A stretch of 63,232 bases of DNA from Bacilli bacterium (GCA_017515795.1 JAFWEE010000002.1:1-63232); one strand, 5' to 3'. Shown: positions 1 through 7,908, numbered from the stretch's first letter. Notes: generated from the sequence alone by a model not told the origin. Numbers and translations: made by a program.

Positions 1-954
1 ACAGTTAAGAAGATTGAAGAAGCATATGATGCTTTAAAGAAAATTGCAGAAGATGGTGGAAAAGTTATCTTTGTTGGTACAAAGAAACAAGCACAAGAAG
101 CTGCTAAAGAAGAAGCTTTAAGATCAGAAAGCTATTATATGGTAGAAAGATGGTTAGGAGGTACTCTTACTAACTTTAGAACTATCAAAAGAAGAATTAA
201 TAGAATTGAACAAATCGAAAAGATGGAAGAAAATGGTACTTTCGAAATGTTACCTAAGAAAGAAGTTATTAAAATTAAGAAAGAATATGATAAGTTAAAA
301 CTTTATTTCGAAGGTGTTAGAACAATGAAGAAAATGCCAGATGCAATGATTATTGTTGATCCTAAGAAAGAATTCAATGCTATAAGAGAAGCTAGAAAAT
401 TAAATATACCAGTATTTGGTATAGTAGATACTAACTGTGATCCAGATTTAGTAGATTATGTTATACCTGCTAATGATGATGCAGTAAGATCTATTAAAGT
501 AGTACTTGGAGTACTTAATAATGCTATTTGTGAAGCAACAAACAAAGAATTAGTAGACTATGTTACTGAAGATGATAAAGTTAATATGGCTGATATAGTT
601 GAAGACATAAAAGTTGAAGAAAAAGAAGATAAAGTAGTTGAAGAAAAACCTGTTAAGAAAACAGTTAAAAAAGAAGTTAAAGAAGAAAAAGTAGAAGAAG
701 TAAAAGAAGAAAAGAAAGCAACAAAGAAAGCTACTAAGAAAGAAGAAACTAAAGAAGAAAAACCAGCTAAGAAAGAAACTAAAAAAGCTGAAGTTAAAGA
801 AGAAAAGAAAGAAACTAAAAAGACTACTAAAAAAGAAGAAAAAGTTGATTTATCTAAATTAACTGTTGCTGAATTAAAAGAAATGGCTAAAGCTAAAGGT
901 GTTGAAGGATACACTAAATTAAAAAAAGCTGAATTAATTGATGCTTTAAAATAA
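1..954 (+). CDS. rpsB: 30S ribosomal protein S2, 5' truncated by window edge, with long charged tail
   Basis: Small-subunit ribosomal protein S2. The reading frame is open from base 1 and the first ATG seen at 139 is internal: the upstream residues ([17 protein letters not shown]) are conserved S2 sequence, so roughly the first 45-50 residues lie outside the window. The S2 core ([39 protein letters not shown]) ends near base 590. It is followed by about 85 residues made almost only of Lys, Glu, Val, Thr and Ala, encoded by purine-rich repeats. A final 35-residue segment ([20 protein letters not shown]) looks like a Rho_N or SAP-type helix-turn-helix. Typical S2 is about 230-260 residues, so the tail is an addition. 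tsf follows after 15 nt in the usual rpsB-tsf order. Identity is certain; the tail's role is unknown. Confidence 0.97.
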   Translation, partial: TVKKIEEAYDALKKIAEDGGKVIFVGTKKQAQEAAKEEALRSESYYMVERWLGGTLTNFRTIKRRINRIEQIEKMEENGTFEMLPKKEVIKIKKEYDKLKLYFEGVRTMKKMPDAMIIVDPKKEFNAIREARKLNIPVFGIVDTNCDPDLVDYVIPANDDAVRSIKVVLGVLNNAICEATNKELVDYVTEDDKVNMADIVEDIKVEEKEDKVVEEKPVKKTVKKEVKEEKVEEVKEEKKATKKATKKEETKEEKPAKKETKKAEVKEEKKETKKTTKKEEKVDLSKLTVAELKEMAKAKGVEGYTKLKKAELIDALK

Positions 955-969
955 TAAGGAGAATAAAAA

Positions 970-1836
970 ATGGATGCAAGTTTAGTAAAAAAATTAAAAG
1001 ATATGACTAATGCTGGTTTAATGGATTGTAAAAAAGCATTAGAAGAAAACAACGAAAATATAGATGAAGCTGTTAAATGGCTTCGTGAAAAAGGTATTGC
1101 TAAGGCTGCTAAGAAACAAGATAGAATAGCTGCTGAAGGATTATCTACAGTATTAATTAATGGTAATAATGCTGTTATCTTAGAAGTTAACTGTGAAACT
1201 GATTTTGTTGCTAAAAACGAAAGATTTACAGGTCTTTTAGATAAGATTGCTAACGCATTAGTTAATAGTGATGCTACTACTATGGAAGAAGCATTAGCTG
1301 TTGCTACTGATGATGGAACTATTAATGATTCAGTTATTAATATAACTGCTACATTAGGAGAAAAAATCTCATTCAGAAGATTTACTAAATTAACTAAATC
1401 TGATGATCAAGTATTTGGTAAATATATTCATATGGGTGGTAAAATATCTGCATTAACAGTTGTTAATGGTTCAGATGAAACTGTAGCTAATGATGTTGCT
1501 ATGCATTTAGCTGCTATGAATCCTAAATATATTTCTAAAGATTTAGTTCCAGAAAAAGATATAGAAGAAGAAAAAGAAGTATTAAAAGAAAAAGCAATTA
1601 ATGAAGGTAAACCTGCTGAAATTGCTGATAAGATTGTTATGGGTGGTATTTCTAAGTTCTTTAAAGAAAACTGTATAGTTGAACAAGAATATGTTAAAGA
1701 TCCATCTAAGACAGTTGGAGTATACCTATCATCTAATAATTCTTCATTAGTTAACATGGTTAGATATGAAGTTGGAGAAGGTATCGAAAAGAGAGAAGAA
1801 AACTTCGCTGAAGAAGTTATGGCTCAAATGAAGTAA
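970..1836 (+). CDS. tsf: Translation elongation factor Ts
   Basis: Guanine nucleotide exchange factor that recycles EF-Tu from its GDP to its GTP form in the cytoplasm. At 288 residues it is a normal-length bacterial EF-Ts. The N-terminal UBA-like domain shows VKKLKDMTNAGLMDCKKALE, followed by the TDFVAKNERF motif of the core that contacts EF-Tu. A good ribosome site (AAGGAG) precedes the ATG. It is probably cotranscribed with rpsB (15 nt gap), and a strong hairpin terminator begins within its last codons. pyrH, often next in Firmicutes, is not here. Confidence 0.98.
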   Translation: MDASLVKKLKDMTNAGLMDCKKALEENNENIDEAVKWLREKGIAKAAKKQDRIAAEGLSTVLINGNNAVILEVNCETDFVAKNERFTGLLDKIANALVNSDATTMEEALAVATDDGTINDSVINITATLGEKISFRRFTKLTKSDDQVFGKYIHMGGKISALTVVNGSDETVANDVAMHLAAMNPKYISKDLVPEKDIEEEKEVLKEKAINEGKPAEIADKIVMGGISKFFKENCIVEQEYVKDPSKTVGVYLSSNNSSLVNMVRYEVGEGIEKREENFAEEVMAQMK

Positions 1837-1859
1837 TGATTTAATCATTACTTTTTTTA
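1831..1859 (+). terminator. Terminator after tsf
   Basis: A 10-bp stem (AAGTAATGAT / ATCATTACTT) with a TTA loop overlaps the tsf stop codon and is followed by a run of T. It should end the rpsB-tsf transcript. Confidence 0.85.
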
Positions 1860-1880
1860 TTCATAAAGAATAATCATATG

Positions 1881-1889
1881 TGATATAAT
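1881..1889 (+). promoter_or_regulatory. Extended -10 promoter for the L,D-transpeptidase-like gene
   Basis: TGATATAAT (TATAAT at 1884-1889) lies 21 nt before the ATG, with no clear -35. This is the extended -10 type seen throughout the window. Confidence 0.65.
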
Positions 1890-1909
1890 ATTTTTAGAGG
1901 AAAATAATT

Positions 1910-2464
1910 ATGTCAGATAATATTGTTCATATTAAAAGAGAAAATGGAAAGATAATTTTACAGTATAATGATTTAAAGGTACCTGCTTATATTGGTAAAA
2001 ATGGTTTTACTAATGATAAAAAAGAAGGCGACTTAAAAACATTAGTTGGAGAATTTGATTTAGGAACTGCATTTGGAAAACATGAACGTGATGAAATAAA
2101 TATTAAAGAAGATATCCCTTATTTTAAGATTAAAGATAGTCATTATTGGATAGATGATATAAACTCTGATAGTTATAATAAATTAATAGAATCAGAAGAA
2201 AAGCCATCTGTTAGTGGTGAACATTTAGCGGATTATAAAGATAACGCATATGAATATGCAATTAGTATAAAAGCAAATCCTGAAAATATAAAGGGTAAAG
2301 GTAGTGCAATATTTTTACATATTAATAGATTTGGATATACTTCAGGATGTATAGCTATCTCAAAAGGAGATATGTTAAAACTAATTAGTATGATTGATTC
2401 AAAAACAAGAATTAAAATAGATGAATCTTTAGTAGATAATGAACACAAAAAAGAAATGATGTAA
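1910..2464 (+). CDS. L,D-transpeptidase (YkuD-like) catalytic domain protein
   Basis: Probable member of the YkuD/COG3786-type L,D-transpeptidases, which make or edit 3-3 crosslinks in peptidoglycan through a catalytic Cys. The KKEGDLKTLVGEFDLG segment (about residues 37-52) matches the family's EGD-x-KTPxG motif. H137 and S145-G146-C147 form the expected His...Ser-Gly-Cys active site. There is no signal peptide or membrane helix, which is unusual because the substrate is outside the cell; a non-classical route or another amide substrate is possible. It sits between tsf and frr, where pyrH is usually found. GAGG precedes the ATG. Family assignment is fairly good; function in this organism is inferred. 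Confidence 0.72.
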   Translation: MSDNIVHIKRENGKIILQYNDLKVPAYIGKNGFTNDKKEGDLKTLVGEFDLGTAFGKHERDEINIKEDIPYFKIKDSHYWIDDINSDSYNKLIESEEKPSVSGEHLADYKDNAYEYAISIKANPENIKGKGSAIFLHINRFGYTSGCIAISKGDMLKLISMIDSKTRIKIDESLVDNEHKKEMM

Positions 2465-2482
2465 AATCATTTTCTTTTTATT
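2450..2482 (+). terminator. Probable terminator after L,D-transpeptidase gene
   Basis: AAGAAATGAT pairs with ATCATTTTCTT (one bulge) around the stop codon and is followed by a T-rich stretch. Moderate strength. Confidence 0.55.
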
Positions 2483-2504
2483 TTGCTATCTAATATTTTC
2501 TTTG

Positions 2505-2510
2505 TATAAT
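2505..2510 (+). promoter_or_regulatory. -10 element for the YgjV-like gene
   Basis: TATAAT preceded by TTTG, 19 nt before the ATG; no clear -35. Confidence 0.5.
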
Positions 2511-2529
2511 TATACTAGAGGGTGATAGC

Positions 2530-3039
2530 ATGGTAATACTAGGTAATGCAGTTTCATTAGTAGCATCTTTATTTATGGTATACTCTGGTATACTAAAAAA
2601 GAAGAGTCAAATATTATTATGCCAATGTATAGAGTTTATTCTGTTTGTTATTACTAATATTATATTAGGAGGTATACCTGGAGCTATTATTAATTTTATT
2701 TGTATGATAGGAGTAATACTTGGATACAATAAAAGATTAAATATAGTAACTAAAACAATACTTGCTTTATTAGCATCTATCCTTATAATAAAATTCAATA
2801 ATATGGGTTTACTTGGATATTTACCACTTATAGCTATGGTTCTTTATTTATGGGTAATAGATATAAAAGATGTATTTATATTTAAAACTTTTTTATTAAT
2901 AGTAATGTTGCTATGGGTAACATATGATTTTTCAATAAAATCATATGTATCTTTACTATTTAATGTATTTACTATAATAACTACTATTATAGCTATGATT
3001 CAATTAAAGAAAACGAAAAAAAGAAGAAAAGTAAAATAA
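2530..3039 (+). CDS. YgjV-like multipass inner membrane protein
   Basis: A 169-residue, very hydrophobic protein with about five or six membrane helices and a basic C-terminal tail (KKTKKRRKVK) that predicts a cytoplasmic C-terminus. Spacing of the helices and the early Gly/Ser-rich helix followed by KKKSQILLCQ resemble the YgjV family of bacterial membrane proteins, whose function is not known. The start is supported by GAGGGTGAT seven nucleotides upstream. It has its own -10 element and sits just upstream of frr. The family call comes from memory of the pattern and needs a profile search. Confidence 0.55.
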   Translation: MVILGNAVSLVASLFMVYSGILKKKSQILLCQCIEFILFVITNIILGGIPGAIINFICMIGVILGYNKRLNIVTKTILALLASILIIKFNNMGLLGYLPLIAMVLYLWVIDIKDVFIFKTFLLIVMLLWVTYDFSIKSYVSLLFNVFTIITTIIAMIQLKKTKKRRKVK

Positions 3040-3057
3040 TACTATATTAATAATATT

Positions 3058-3068
3058 TATGATATAAT
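3058..3068 (+). promoter_or_regulatory. Extended -10 promoter for frr
   Basis: TATGATATAAT, 24 nt before the frr start. It matches the recurrent extended -10 motif of this window. Confidence 0.65.
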
Positions 3069-3092
3069 TATATTTAGAAATGAGGTATGTAT

Positions 3093-3638
3093 ATGATAGA
3101 AGAAATCTTATTAGAAACAGAAGATAAAATGATTAAGTCTATTGATAGTTTAAAAGATAGACTTACTAATATTAGAGCAGGTAGAGCTAATCCATCAATG
3201 CTTGATGGTGTTAAGGTAGAATATTATGGAGCAGAAACTCCACTTAATAATATAGCTAATATATCTGTACCAGAAGCAAGAAAACTACAAATTAAACCAT
3301 TTGATAAGAATGCTTTATCTGATATAGAAAAAGCAATATATGAAGCAGATCTTGGATTTACTCCTAATAACAATGGAGAATGTATTTTTATTACTATTCC
3401 AGAGTTAACAGAAGATAGAAGAAAAGAGTTTGTTAAACAAGCTAAGAAATTAGGAGAAGAAGCTAAGATAGCTTTAAGAAATATTAGACAAGATGCTAAT
3501 AATGATATTAAGAAATTAGAACTTAATGAAGATGAAGAAAAATATGGACAAAATGAAGTTCAAGAATTAATCAATAAATATAATAAACAAGTAGATGATA
3601 TTATTGATGAAAAAGAAAAAGAATTAATGACTATATAA
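3093..3638 (+). CDS. frr: Ribosome recycling factor
   Basis: Splits post-termination ribosomes together with EF-G. The protein is 181 residues, the usual size, and carries typical RRF features: LTNIRAGRANPSMLDG near residue 27, the beta-domain segment YYGAETPLNNIANISVPEAR, and the closing KYNKQVDDIIDEKEKELM helix. An ATG at 3087 is in frame, but GAGG ends only one nucleotide before it; the ATG at 3093 has 7-nt spacing and gives the family's usual N-terminus, so it is preferred. It lies 11 nt upstream of the zinc-ribbon gene and is probably cotranscribed with it. pyrH, its normal neighbour, is missing here. Confidence 0.96.
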   Translation: MIEEILLETEDKMIKSIDSLKDRLTNIRAGRANPSMLDGVKVEYYGAETPLNNIANISVPEARKLQIKPFDKNALSDIEKAIYEADLGFTPNNNGECIFITIPELTEDRRKEFVKQAKKLGEEAKIALRNIRQDANNDIKKLELNEDEEKYGQNEVQELINKYNKQVDDIIDEKEKELMTI

Positions 3639-3649
3639 GGAGAATAAAA

Positions 3650-4825
3650 ATGAATTGTAATAAGTGTGGTAAAAAAGTAGAAACTGGTATTAAATACTGT
3701 GATAATTGTGGTAATAAAATAGAGGAAGTAAAAAAGACTTCTAAAAAAGTAGAAGTAAAAGAAGAAACTAATAATGAAAGTGGAAGTTTTGGTTGGATTG
3801 TTTTAGGATTCTTCTTTCCTTTAGTAGGTTTAATTTTATTCTTAGTATGGATGAATACTAAAAAGAAATCTTCTAAAGCAGCAGGCCTTGGAGCTTTAAT
3901 AGGATTCTGTACATCCCTTATATTGACTATTATATCTGTTGTATTCTTTGTGATTTATCTTGGAAATATAGATTATGATTATGATCCAGATCCTTCAATT
4001 GATAATCCAATTGTAGAACCAAAAAAGGATGATGTTCCTGATAAAAATATTGAAACTAAACCTATAGATATTACATCTATAAATACAGATAATAAATTAC
4101 CAGCTGTATCATATAAACCAACTTTAATGGATGAGTTTGAAAACAAAGAATATGATTATAAAGATAAAGAACTTAAAATAACTCGTAATTATAATCAATT
4201 AGTTATAAAAGATAGTTATTCTGGTTCAATATTATTTAACTATGATAATGTAAAACATGCATATTATACTTATCATGATTGTAATGGTCTAGAATTTGTA
4301 TTAGTAGAAACTAATGATAAAGTATATTTAATAAATACAAGAGTACATGAAGTAAGTAATATGAAAGCAGTAGAACTAAAAGGAAAATATACTGGATTCT
4401 ATAAGGCTAGTAATCATGCATATACTTGTGGTGGTTCTAATATTATTCTAGGTAAAGGTGAAGATGGTACATACTATGATCTAAATAGTGAAGATGGAAT
4501 AGAATTAGATAAACTATTCTACTATGATAGTACAAATAGTTATATAGGTATTACTAGAGGATATAAAATAGCAGGTAAAACTGGATCTGCTAAGTTAATT
4601 ATTCAATCTAGTGAAACAGATATAGTTTTAGGACTTATTGATGTAAATAATTATGCATATACATATGGTTATGATAATGGTGGTTCAGAAGAAACTGTTA
4701 AACTAGAATTAATTAATCAAAGCCCTGTAAAAGAAGTAGAATATAGTTCAGAAGATAATATAGTTATTCTTACATTTGAAAACGATGAACAATATTCATT
4801 TGAATATGCAAGTGTAGTATATTAA
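3650..4825 (+). CDS. Zinc-ribbon membrane protein with extracytoplasmic domain
   Basis: I do not recognise a specific family. It starts with a zinc ribbon (C3, C6, C17, C20: CNKCG...CDNCG), then a charged linker and two hydrophobic segments near residues 48-68 and 83-107. About 280 residues follow that start with an Asp/Pro-rich stretch and continue as a mostly beta-looking domain rich in Tyr, Asp and Asn. The layout (cytoplasmic zinc ribbon, membrane hairpin, large C-terminal domain) is common in uncharacterised low-GC Gram-positive proteins. If the two segments form a hairpin, the C-terminal domain would be cytoplasmic; if only one spans, it would be outside. It follows frr by 11 nt and ends in a terminator. 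Confidence 0.85.
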   Translation: MNCNKCGKKVETGIKYCDNCGNKIEEVKKTSKKVEVKEETNNESGSFGWIVLGFFFPLVGLILFLVWMNTKKKSSKAAGLGALIGFCTSLILTIISVVFFVIYLGNIDYDYDPDPSIDNPIVEPKKDDVPDKNIETKPIDITSINTDNKLPAVSYKPTLMDEFENKEYDYKDKELKITRNYNQLVIKDSYSGSILFNYDNVKHAYYTYHDCNGLEFVLVETNDKVYLINTRVHEVSNMKAVELKGKYTGFYKASNHAYTCGGSNIILGKGEDGTYYDLNSEDGIELDKLFYYDSTNSYIGITRGYKIAGKTGSAKLIIQSSETDIVLGLIDVNNYAYTYGYDNGGSEETVKLELINQSPVKEVEYSSEDNIVILTFENDEQYSFEYASVVY

Positions 4826-4828
4826 TAT

Positions 4829-4866
4829 AAATGTCAACTAAAAAGGTTGACATTTATTTTTATTTA
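4829..4866 (+). terminator. Terminator after zinc-ribbon gene
   Basis: A 10-bp stem AAATGTCAAC / GTTGACATTT with a 7-nt A-rich loop and a T-rich tail. It separates this unit from rpsP. Confidence 0.85.
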
Positions 4867-4901
4867 TTATATTATATATACAGTTAAAAAAGGAGGACAT
4901 T

Positions 4902-5180
4902 ATGGCTGTTAAGATTAGATTAAAAAGAATGGGTGCTAAAAAGAGACCATTTTATAGATTAGTAGCTGCTGATTCAAGAAGTCCTAGAGATGGTAAATTT
5001 ATTGAAACTCTTGGAACTTATAATCCACTAGATGGACAAGTAGATATTAAAGAAGAAGAAACTTTAAAATGGTTAAGAACTGGAGCAATTCCTACAGATA
5101 CTGCTAGAAATATTTTATCTAGAGTAGGTATTATGGAAAAATTCCATTTAGAAAAAAATAGTAAAAAAGAGAGTAAATAA
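4902..5180 (+). CDS. rpsP: 30S ribosomal protein S16
   Basis: Small-subunit protein needed for 30S assembly; 92 residues, normal length. The N-terminus ([19 protein letters not shown]) and the [19 protein letters not shown] block are diagnostic. A near-perfect ribosome site (AAAGGAGG) precedes the ATG by 6 nt, as expected for a highly translated gene. AT-rich DNA between the preceding terminator and this site probably holds its promoter, but no clear element stands out. khpA begins two nucleotides after its stop, as in the Bacillus rpsP-ylqC arrangement; rimM and trmD do not follow here. Confidence 0.98.
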   Translation: MAVKIRLKRMGAKKRPFYRLVAADSRSPRDGKFIETLGTYNPLDGQVDIKEEETLKWLRTGAIPTDTARNILSRVGIMEKFHLEKNSKKESK

Positions 5181-5182
5181 TT

Positions 5183-5425
5183 ATGAGTTTAGTAGAATTA
5201 ACAGAAATGATTATTAAATCTTTAGTTAGTGATCCTGATTCAGTATCAGTTAAAGAATTTGATGAAGAAGATGGACTATTAATCGAAGTAGTAGTTAATG
5301 AAGATGAAGCTGGTGCTATTATTGGTAAATCTGGTAAGATTGCTAACTCTATTAGAACTATAGTTCAAGCTAGTTCTAATTTAAAAGATAGAAAGAAAGT
5401 TAAAATAAACATTACAACATTGTAA
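5183..5425 (+). CDS. khpA: KH-domain RNA-binding protein KhpA
   Basis: Small single-KH protein (YlqC/KhpA family, 80 residues) that in other Firmicutes binds RNA together with KhpB and affects cell elongation and division. The KH signature GAIIGKSGKIANSIR, with the GxxG loop (GKSG), is at about residues 44-58. It starts 2 nt after rpsP, so translation is likely coupled; there is no separate ribosome site beyond the end of rpsP. Its partner khpB (jag) is not in this window. A terminator stem overlaps its stop codon. Confidence 0.93.
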   Translation: MSLVELTEMIIKSLVSDPDSVSVKEFDEEDGLLIEVVVNEDEAGAIIGKSGKIANSIRTIVQASSNLKDRKKVKINITTL

Positions 5426-5437
5426 TGTTTATTTTTT
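5407..5437 (+). terminator. Terminator overlapping the khpA stop
   Basis: A 10-bp stem AAACATTACA / TGTAATGTTT with loop ACAT, then ATTTTTTG. The stem includes the last khpA codons and the stop. Confidence 0.85.
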
Positions 5438-5446
5438 GTTTAAAAA

Positions 5447-5476
5447 TTGGACAAAATAGGGAGTTTATGCTATTAT
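5447..5476 (+). promoter_or_regulatory. Promoter for small membrane protein gene
   Basis: TTGGAC at 5447-5452, an 18-nt spacer ending in TATGC, and TATTAT at 5471-5476. One of the few promoters here with a visible -35. Confidence 0.65.
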
Positions 5477-5503
5477 ATACGGCATTAGAAAAGGGGGATT
5501 AAT

Positions 5504-5938
5504 ATGTCAAAGAGAATGTATGATTATGTATCATTTATTCCTTTTGGTATTGCTATTAGTGCATTTCTTTTATATTTAAGATATGCTATGCCAATTAAAT
5601 TACATGAAAAAATAGCAGTTACAGGCTTATTACTTGGATATGCTAATCGATTTAGAAATATAGCAATATTCTCTTGTTTAGTAGGTATAGTAATATATAT
5701 TATTACATCTTTGATATATTACTCAACCGGTAATCAAGAATATATAAGTTATAAGCCAACTATGTTAGATATAAAATTAATGCTTATTAAAGCTAAAGCA
5801 AATATATCTAAAGCAGTAAATTTAATTACTATATTATTATGTATTATATTAATATTATTATTAGGAATTCAAATTAATAAACAGAGTAATATTAATAAAC
5901 AAAATATGAATATAAAAACAGTAGAACTATTCAATTAG
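5504..5938 (+). CDS. Small multipass membrane protein of unknown function
   Basis: 144 residues with three hydrophobic segments (about residues 10-28, 52-74 and 105-123), connected by short basic loops; not recognised. The ribosome site is an unusually strong G-run (AAAAGGGGG) at 5489-5497. Part of it (AAAAGGGG) is perfectly complementary to the C-rich linker of the small RNA predicted at 59835-59971, so it is a candidate target. The gene converges on gatD: the two coding regions overlap by 12 nt, and both stop codons lie in one bidirectional terminator. Confidence 0.8.
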   Translation: MSKRMYDYVSFIPFGIAISAFLLYLRYAMPIKLHEKIAVTGLLLGYANRFRNIAIFSCLVGIVIYIITSLIYYSTGNQEYISYKPTMLDIKLMLIKAKANISKAVNLITILLCIILILLLGIQINKQSNINKQNMNIKTVELFN

Positions 5939-5952
5939 TTCTACTGCTTTTT
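5919..5952. terminator. Bidirectional terminator shared by two overlapping convergent genes
   Basis: An 11-bp perfect stem CAGTAGAACTA / TAGTTCTACTG with loop TTCAAT, A-run on the left and T-run on the right, so it works in both directions. The left arm holds the gatD stop (minus strand) and the right arm holds the stop of the plus-strand gene. Confidence 0.9.
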
Positions 5953-6595
5953 TATAGCTTTCTATTTCTAAATAATAATTATCTTCTTTAATATCTTCTT
6001 TATTTAATAATCTTTTTATATAGTCTTCTAAGAAATATGGGTTTCTTATTAATAGAGGACCTATTAAATAAGTTCCTATGAAGTTATTATATACAACTCC
6101 ATATTTATTATCTCCTTTATATAAGAAGTTCTTTTCTTTTGAGATAATATGACCTCTATGGTTTTCAAAACCAATTATATTCTTATTATGAATAGTACAA
6201 TTATAATTAATATCATTAACTATTCTATTTTCATTATACTCAGTATAGTAATTAAGTATATCTAGGGCTTCTATTTTATTATCTCCTTTTTGAATATATT
6301 TACCAAATAATTCAATAGAGTTACCAGTACTAAGTAAAAATTTATTATTATTTATATATCTTTTTATATCATTTTTATATGGTTTTAAATATTCTAATGC
6401 TATTAATAAATTATTATCTGTAGAAGATCCAAAATAAACTATATCATAATTATTAAAGTTAATAGTGTCTCCTAGAGATATATAATCTATATTAACTTTA
6501 ACTCCTTGATTAGTTAATCTTTGTTTTAATGCTTTAATATTACCATCATCACCATAAAGGTTTAGTAAATCATAATATATATATCCTATATTCAT
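5927..6595 (-). CDS. gatD: GatD-like subunit of lipid II isoglutaminyl synthase, catalytic residues missing
   Basis: GatD is the glutaminase subunit that feeds ammonia to MurT for amidation of D-Glu in lipid II. Identity rests on overall layout (LLNLYGDDGNIKAL at the N-terminus, ENHRGH near 145, GTYL-x-GPLL-x-RNP near 174-185), length of 222 residues, and the 1-nt stop/start overlap with murT. The residues that do the chemistry are not there. The nucleophile elbow, normally an xCGGxQ motif, reads LLSTGNSIELFG (87-98) with no Cys; the only Cys is C133. The catalytic His of GTYLHGP is Ile178, and I checked its ATA codon in the DNA. The frame is intact and unusually constrained for a decaying gene, so it may act as a scaffold or use free ammonia. 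It could also be a related amidotransferase-like protein. Confidence 0.8.
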   Translation of the reverse strand: MNIGYIYYDLLNLYGDDGNIKALKQRLTNQGVKVNIDYISLGDTINFNNYDIVYFGSSTDNNLLIALEYLKPYKNDIKRYINNNKFLLSTGNSIELFGKYIQKGDNKIEALDILNYYTEYNENRIVNDINYNCTIHNKNIIGFENHRGHIISKEKNFLYKGDNKYGVVYNNFIGTYLIGPLLIRNPYFLEDYIKRLLNKEDIKEDNYYLEIESYKKAVELIE

Positions 6596-7908
6596 TATTT
6601 ATTACCTCCCTTTGTTTCTTTAATAAATGGTTCTACATAATCAAAGTTAAGTATTCCATAAACATTACCACTAGTTTGATTTTCTATTATTTCTTTCATA
6701 CCATTAGTATTTTCCATTATAATAATATTCTTTTCATCAAATCCAGCATATTTAATTCTTACAGCTATATCATATCTATATGGACCAGCACAAATTATTT
6801 TATCCACATTATTATCTTTTAATATTTCAAAATTAATATCCCATAACCAAGATAAATCAAAGTGATTATATCTTCTAGAAATTTGTCTTAATCCTATTAC
6901 TAATGTTTTCTTTTCTTCATCTTTTAATACATGAAGTAGATTTAAATTATATGTTGAATTATTTTCTGCTTTACAATTAAGAACAGTATATTTTCTTTTA
7001 TTAACAGTATATTCATTAAATAATTTTTTAAGTGTCTTATCAGCATTTAATCCTTTAACTATATCTTCATCTTTTAAACCAATAGTTCTACATACTGAAT
7101 AAGCACTAATAATATTATATAGATTAAATAGGGTATCATTATCTATATTAATCTTTATATCTTCATTAATAGTTATTACATTATCTTTTATACTAGTAAT
7201 TTGATAATTTATTTTACCTCTATCAAAATCACAATTAGGACATTCAAAGTCTCCAACTGAAGAATAGTGATAATAATCATAAACTAGTTTAGTATTACAT
7301 TTAGGACAATATGCAGTATTCTTAATATCATTTAATTCTTTAAATGAGTATTGATTCTTATCTATACCATAGTAAATAATTTTACCATCAAATCTATCTT
7401 CAAATCTCTTTAATAAAGGATCATCTGCATTAAGTACCATCATATCTGTATTAAGACCTTTACAGATTTCTTCAAATACTTCTTCAAAGTTACCTTGTCT
7501 TGGAGGTTGATCTCTAGTTATATTATTTATAGTTATTACATTAGCTCTTATATACTTAGTAACAAACTTTATATACCTTTCATCTATTTCAAGAACTAAG
7601 GCATCTACATTAACTTTTTTGCCTTTAGTATTAGATATAATAGCAGTTGTAACACCATCTATTAAATTAGAGCCATAAACATTATGACAAACTTTCATAT
7701 TATTCTTTCTTAATAGATCTGCTATATATTTAGTAGTACTTCCTTTACCTGAAGATCCAGTAACCATTATTACTAAATTAGGATATTTTAATTTCTTTAA
7801 GTAATTAGGGAATAGTTTTAAAACTACTCTTCCTGGAAAACTACTAGCATTAAACTTAAATATCTTTTCTACAAATATAATTGCTTTACCAAGCATTGTT
7901 CCTATCAT
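6595..7908 (-). CDS. murT: MurT-like lipid II isoglutaminyl synthase catalytic subunit
   Basis: Mur-ligase-type ATP-dependent subunit that with GatD amidates the D-Glu of lipid II. Visible parts: P-loop TGSSGKGSTTK (50-60; the family more often has GTNGKTT), a NITRDQ segment (129-134), an inserted zinc ribbon with CPKC and CPNC (201-226) that is typical of MurT, and the C-terminal DUF1727-type domain ending in DLSWLWD (351-357). From memory, the region before SWLWD is usually an ADGRD motif; here it is RRYNHFD, so only the last Asp is kept. 437 residues, usual length. It overlaps gatD by one base, and its own promoter diverges from that of the YebC gene. An AGGTGAT ribosome site precedes the ATG. 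Confidence 0.88.
   Translation of the reverse strand: MIGTMLGKAIIFVEKIFKFNASSFPGRVVLKLFPNYLKKLKYPNLVIMVTGSSGKGSTTKYIADLLRKNNMKVCHNVYGSNLIDGVTTAIISNTKGKKVNVDALVLEIDERYIKFVTKYIRANVITINNITRDQPPRQGNFEEVFEEICKGLNTDMMVLNADDPLLKRFEDRFDGKIIYYGIDKNQYSFKELNDIKNTAYCPKCNTKLVYDYYHYSSVGDFECPNCDFDRGKINYQITSIKDNVITINEDIKINIDNDTLFNLYNIISAYSVCRTIGLKDEDIVKGLNADKTLKKLFNEYTVNKRKYTVLNCKAENNSTYNLNLLHVLKDEEKKTLVIGLRQISRRYNHFDLSWLWDINFEILKDNNVDKIICAGPYRYDIAVRIKYAGFDEKNIIIMENTNGMKEIIENQTSGNVYGILNFDYVEPFIKETKGGNK

Noticed and set aside
139..141. ATG at 139 as the rpsB start
   Set aside because: The upstream in-frame sequence is conserved S2; the gene is cut by the window edge.
600..845. Short tandem purine repeats as CRISPR or satellite
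   Set aside because: Irregular AAAGAA-type codons in frame with S2; no spacer structure.
558..1052. Minus-strand open frame of 164 codons opposite rpsB/tsf
   Set aside because: It is the complement of the Lys/Glu repeat region, giving a Ser/Phe/Val-rich translation with no ribosome site; an antisense artefact.
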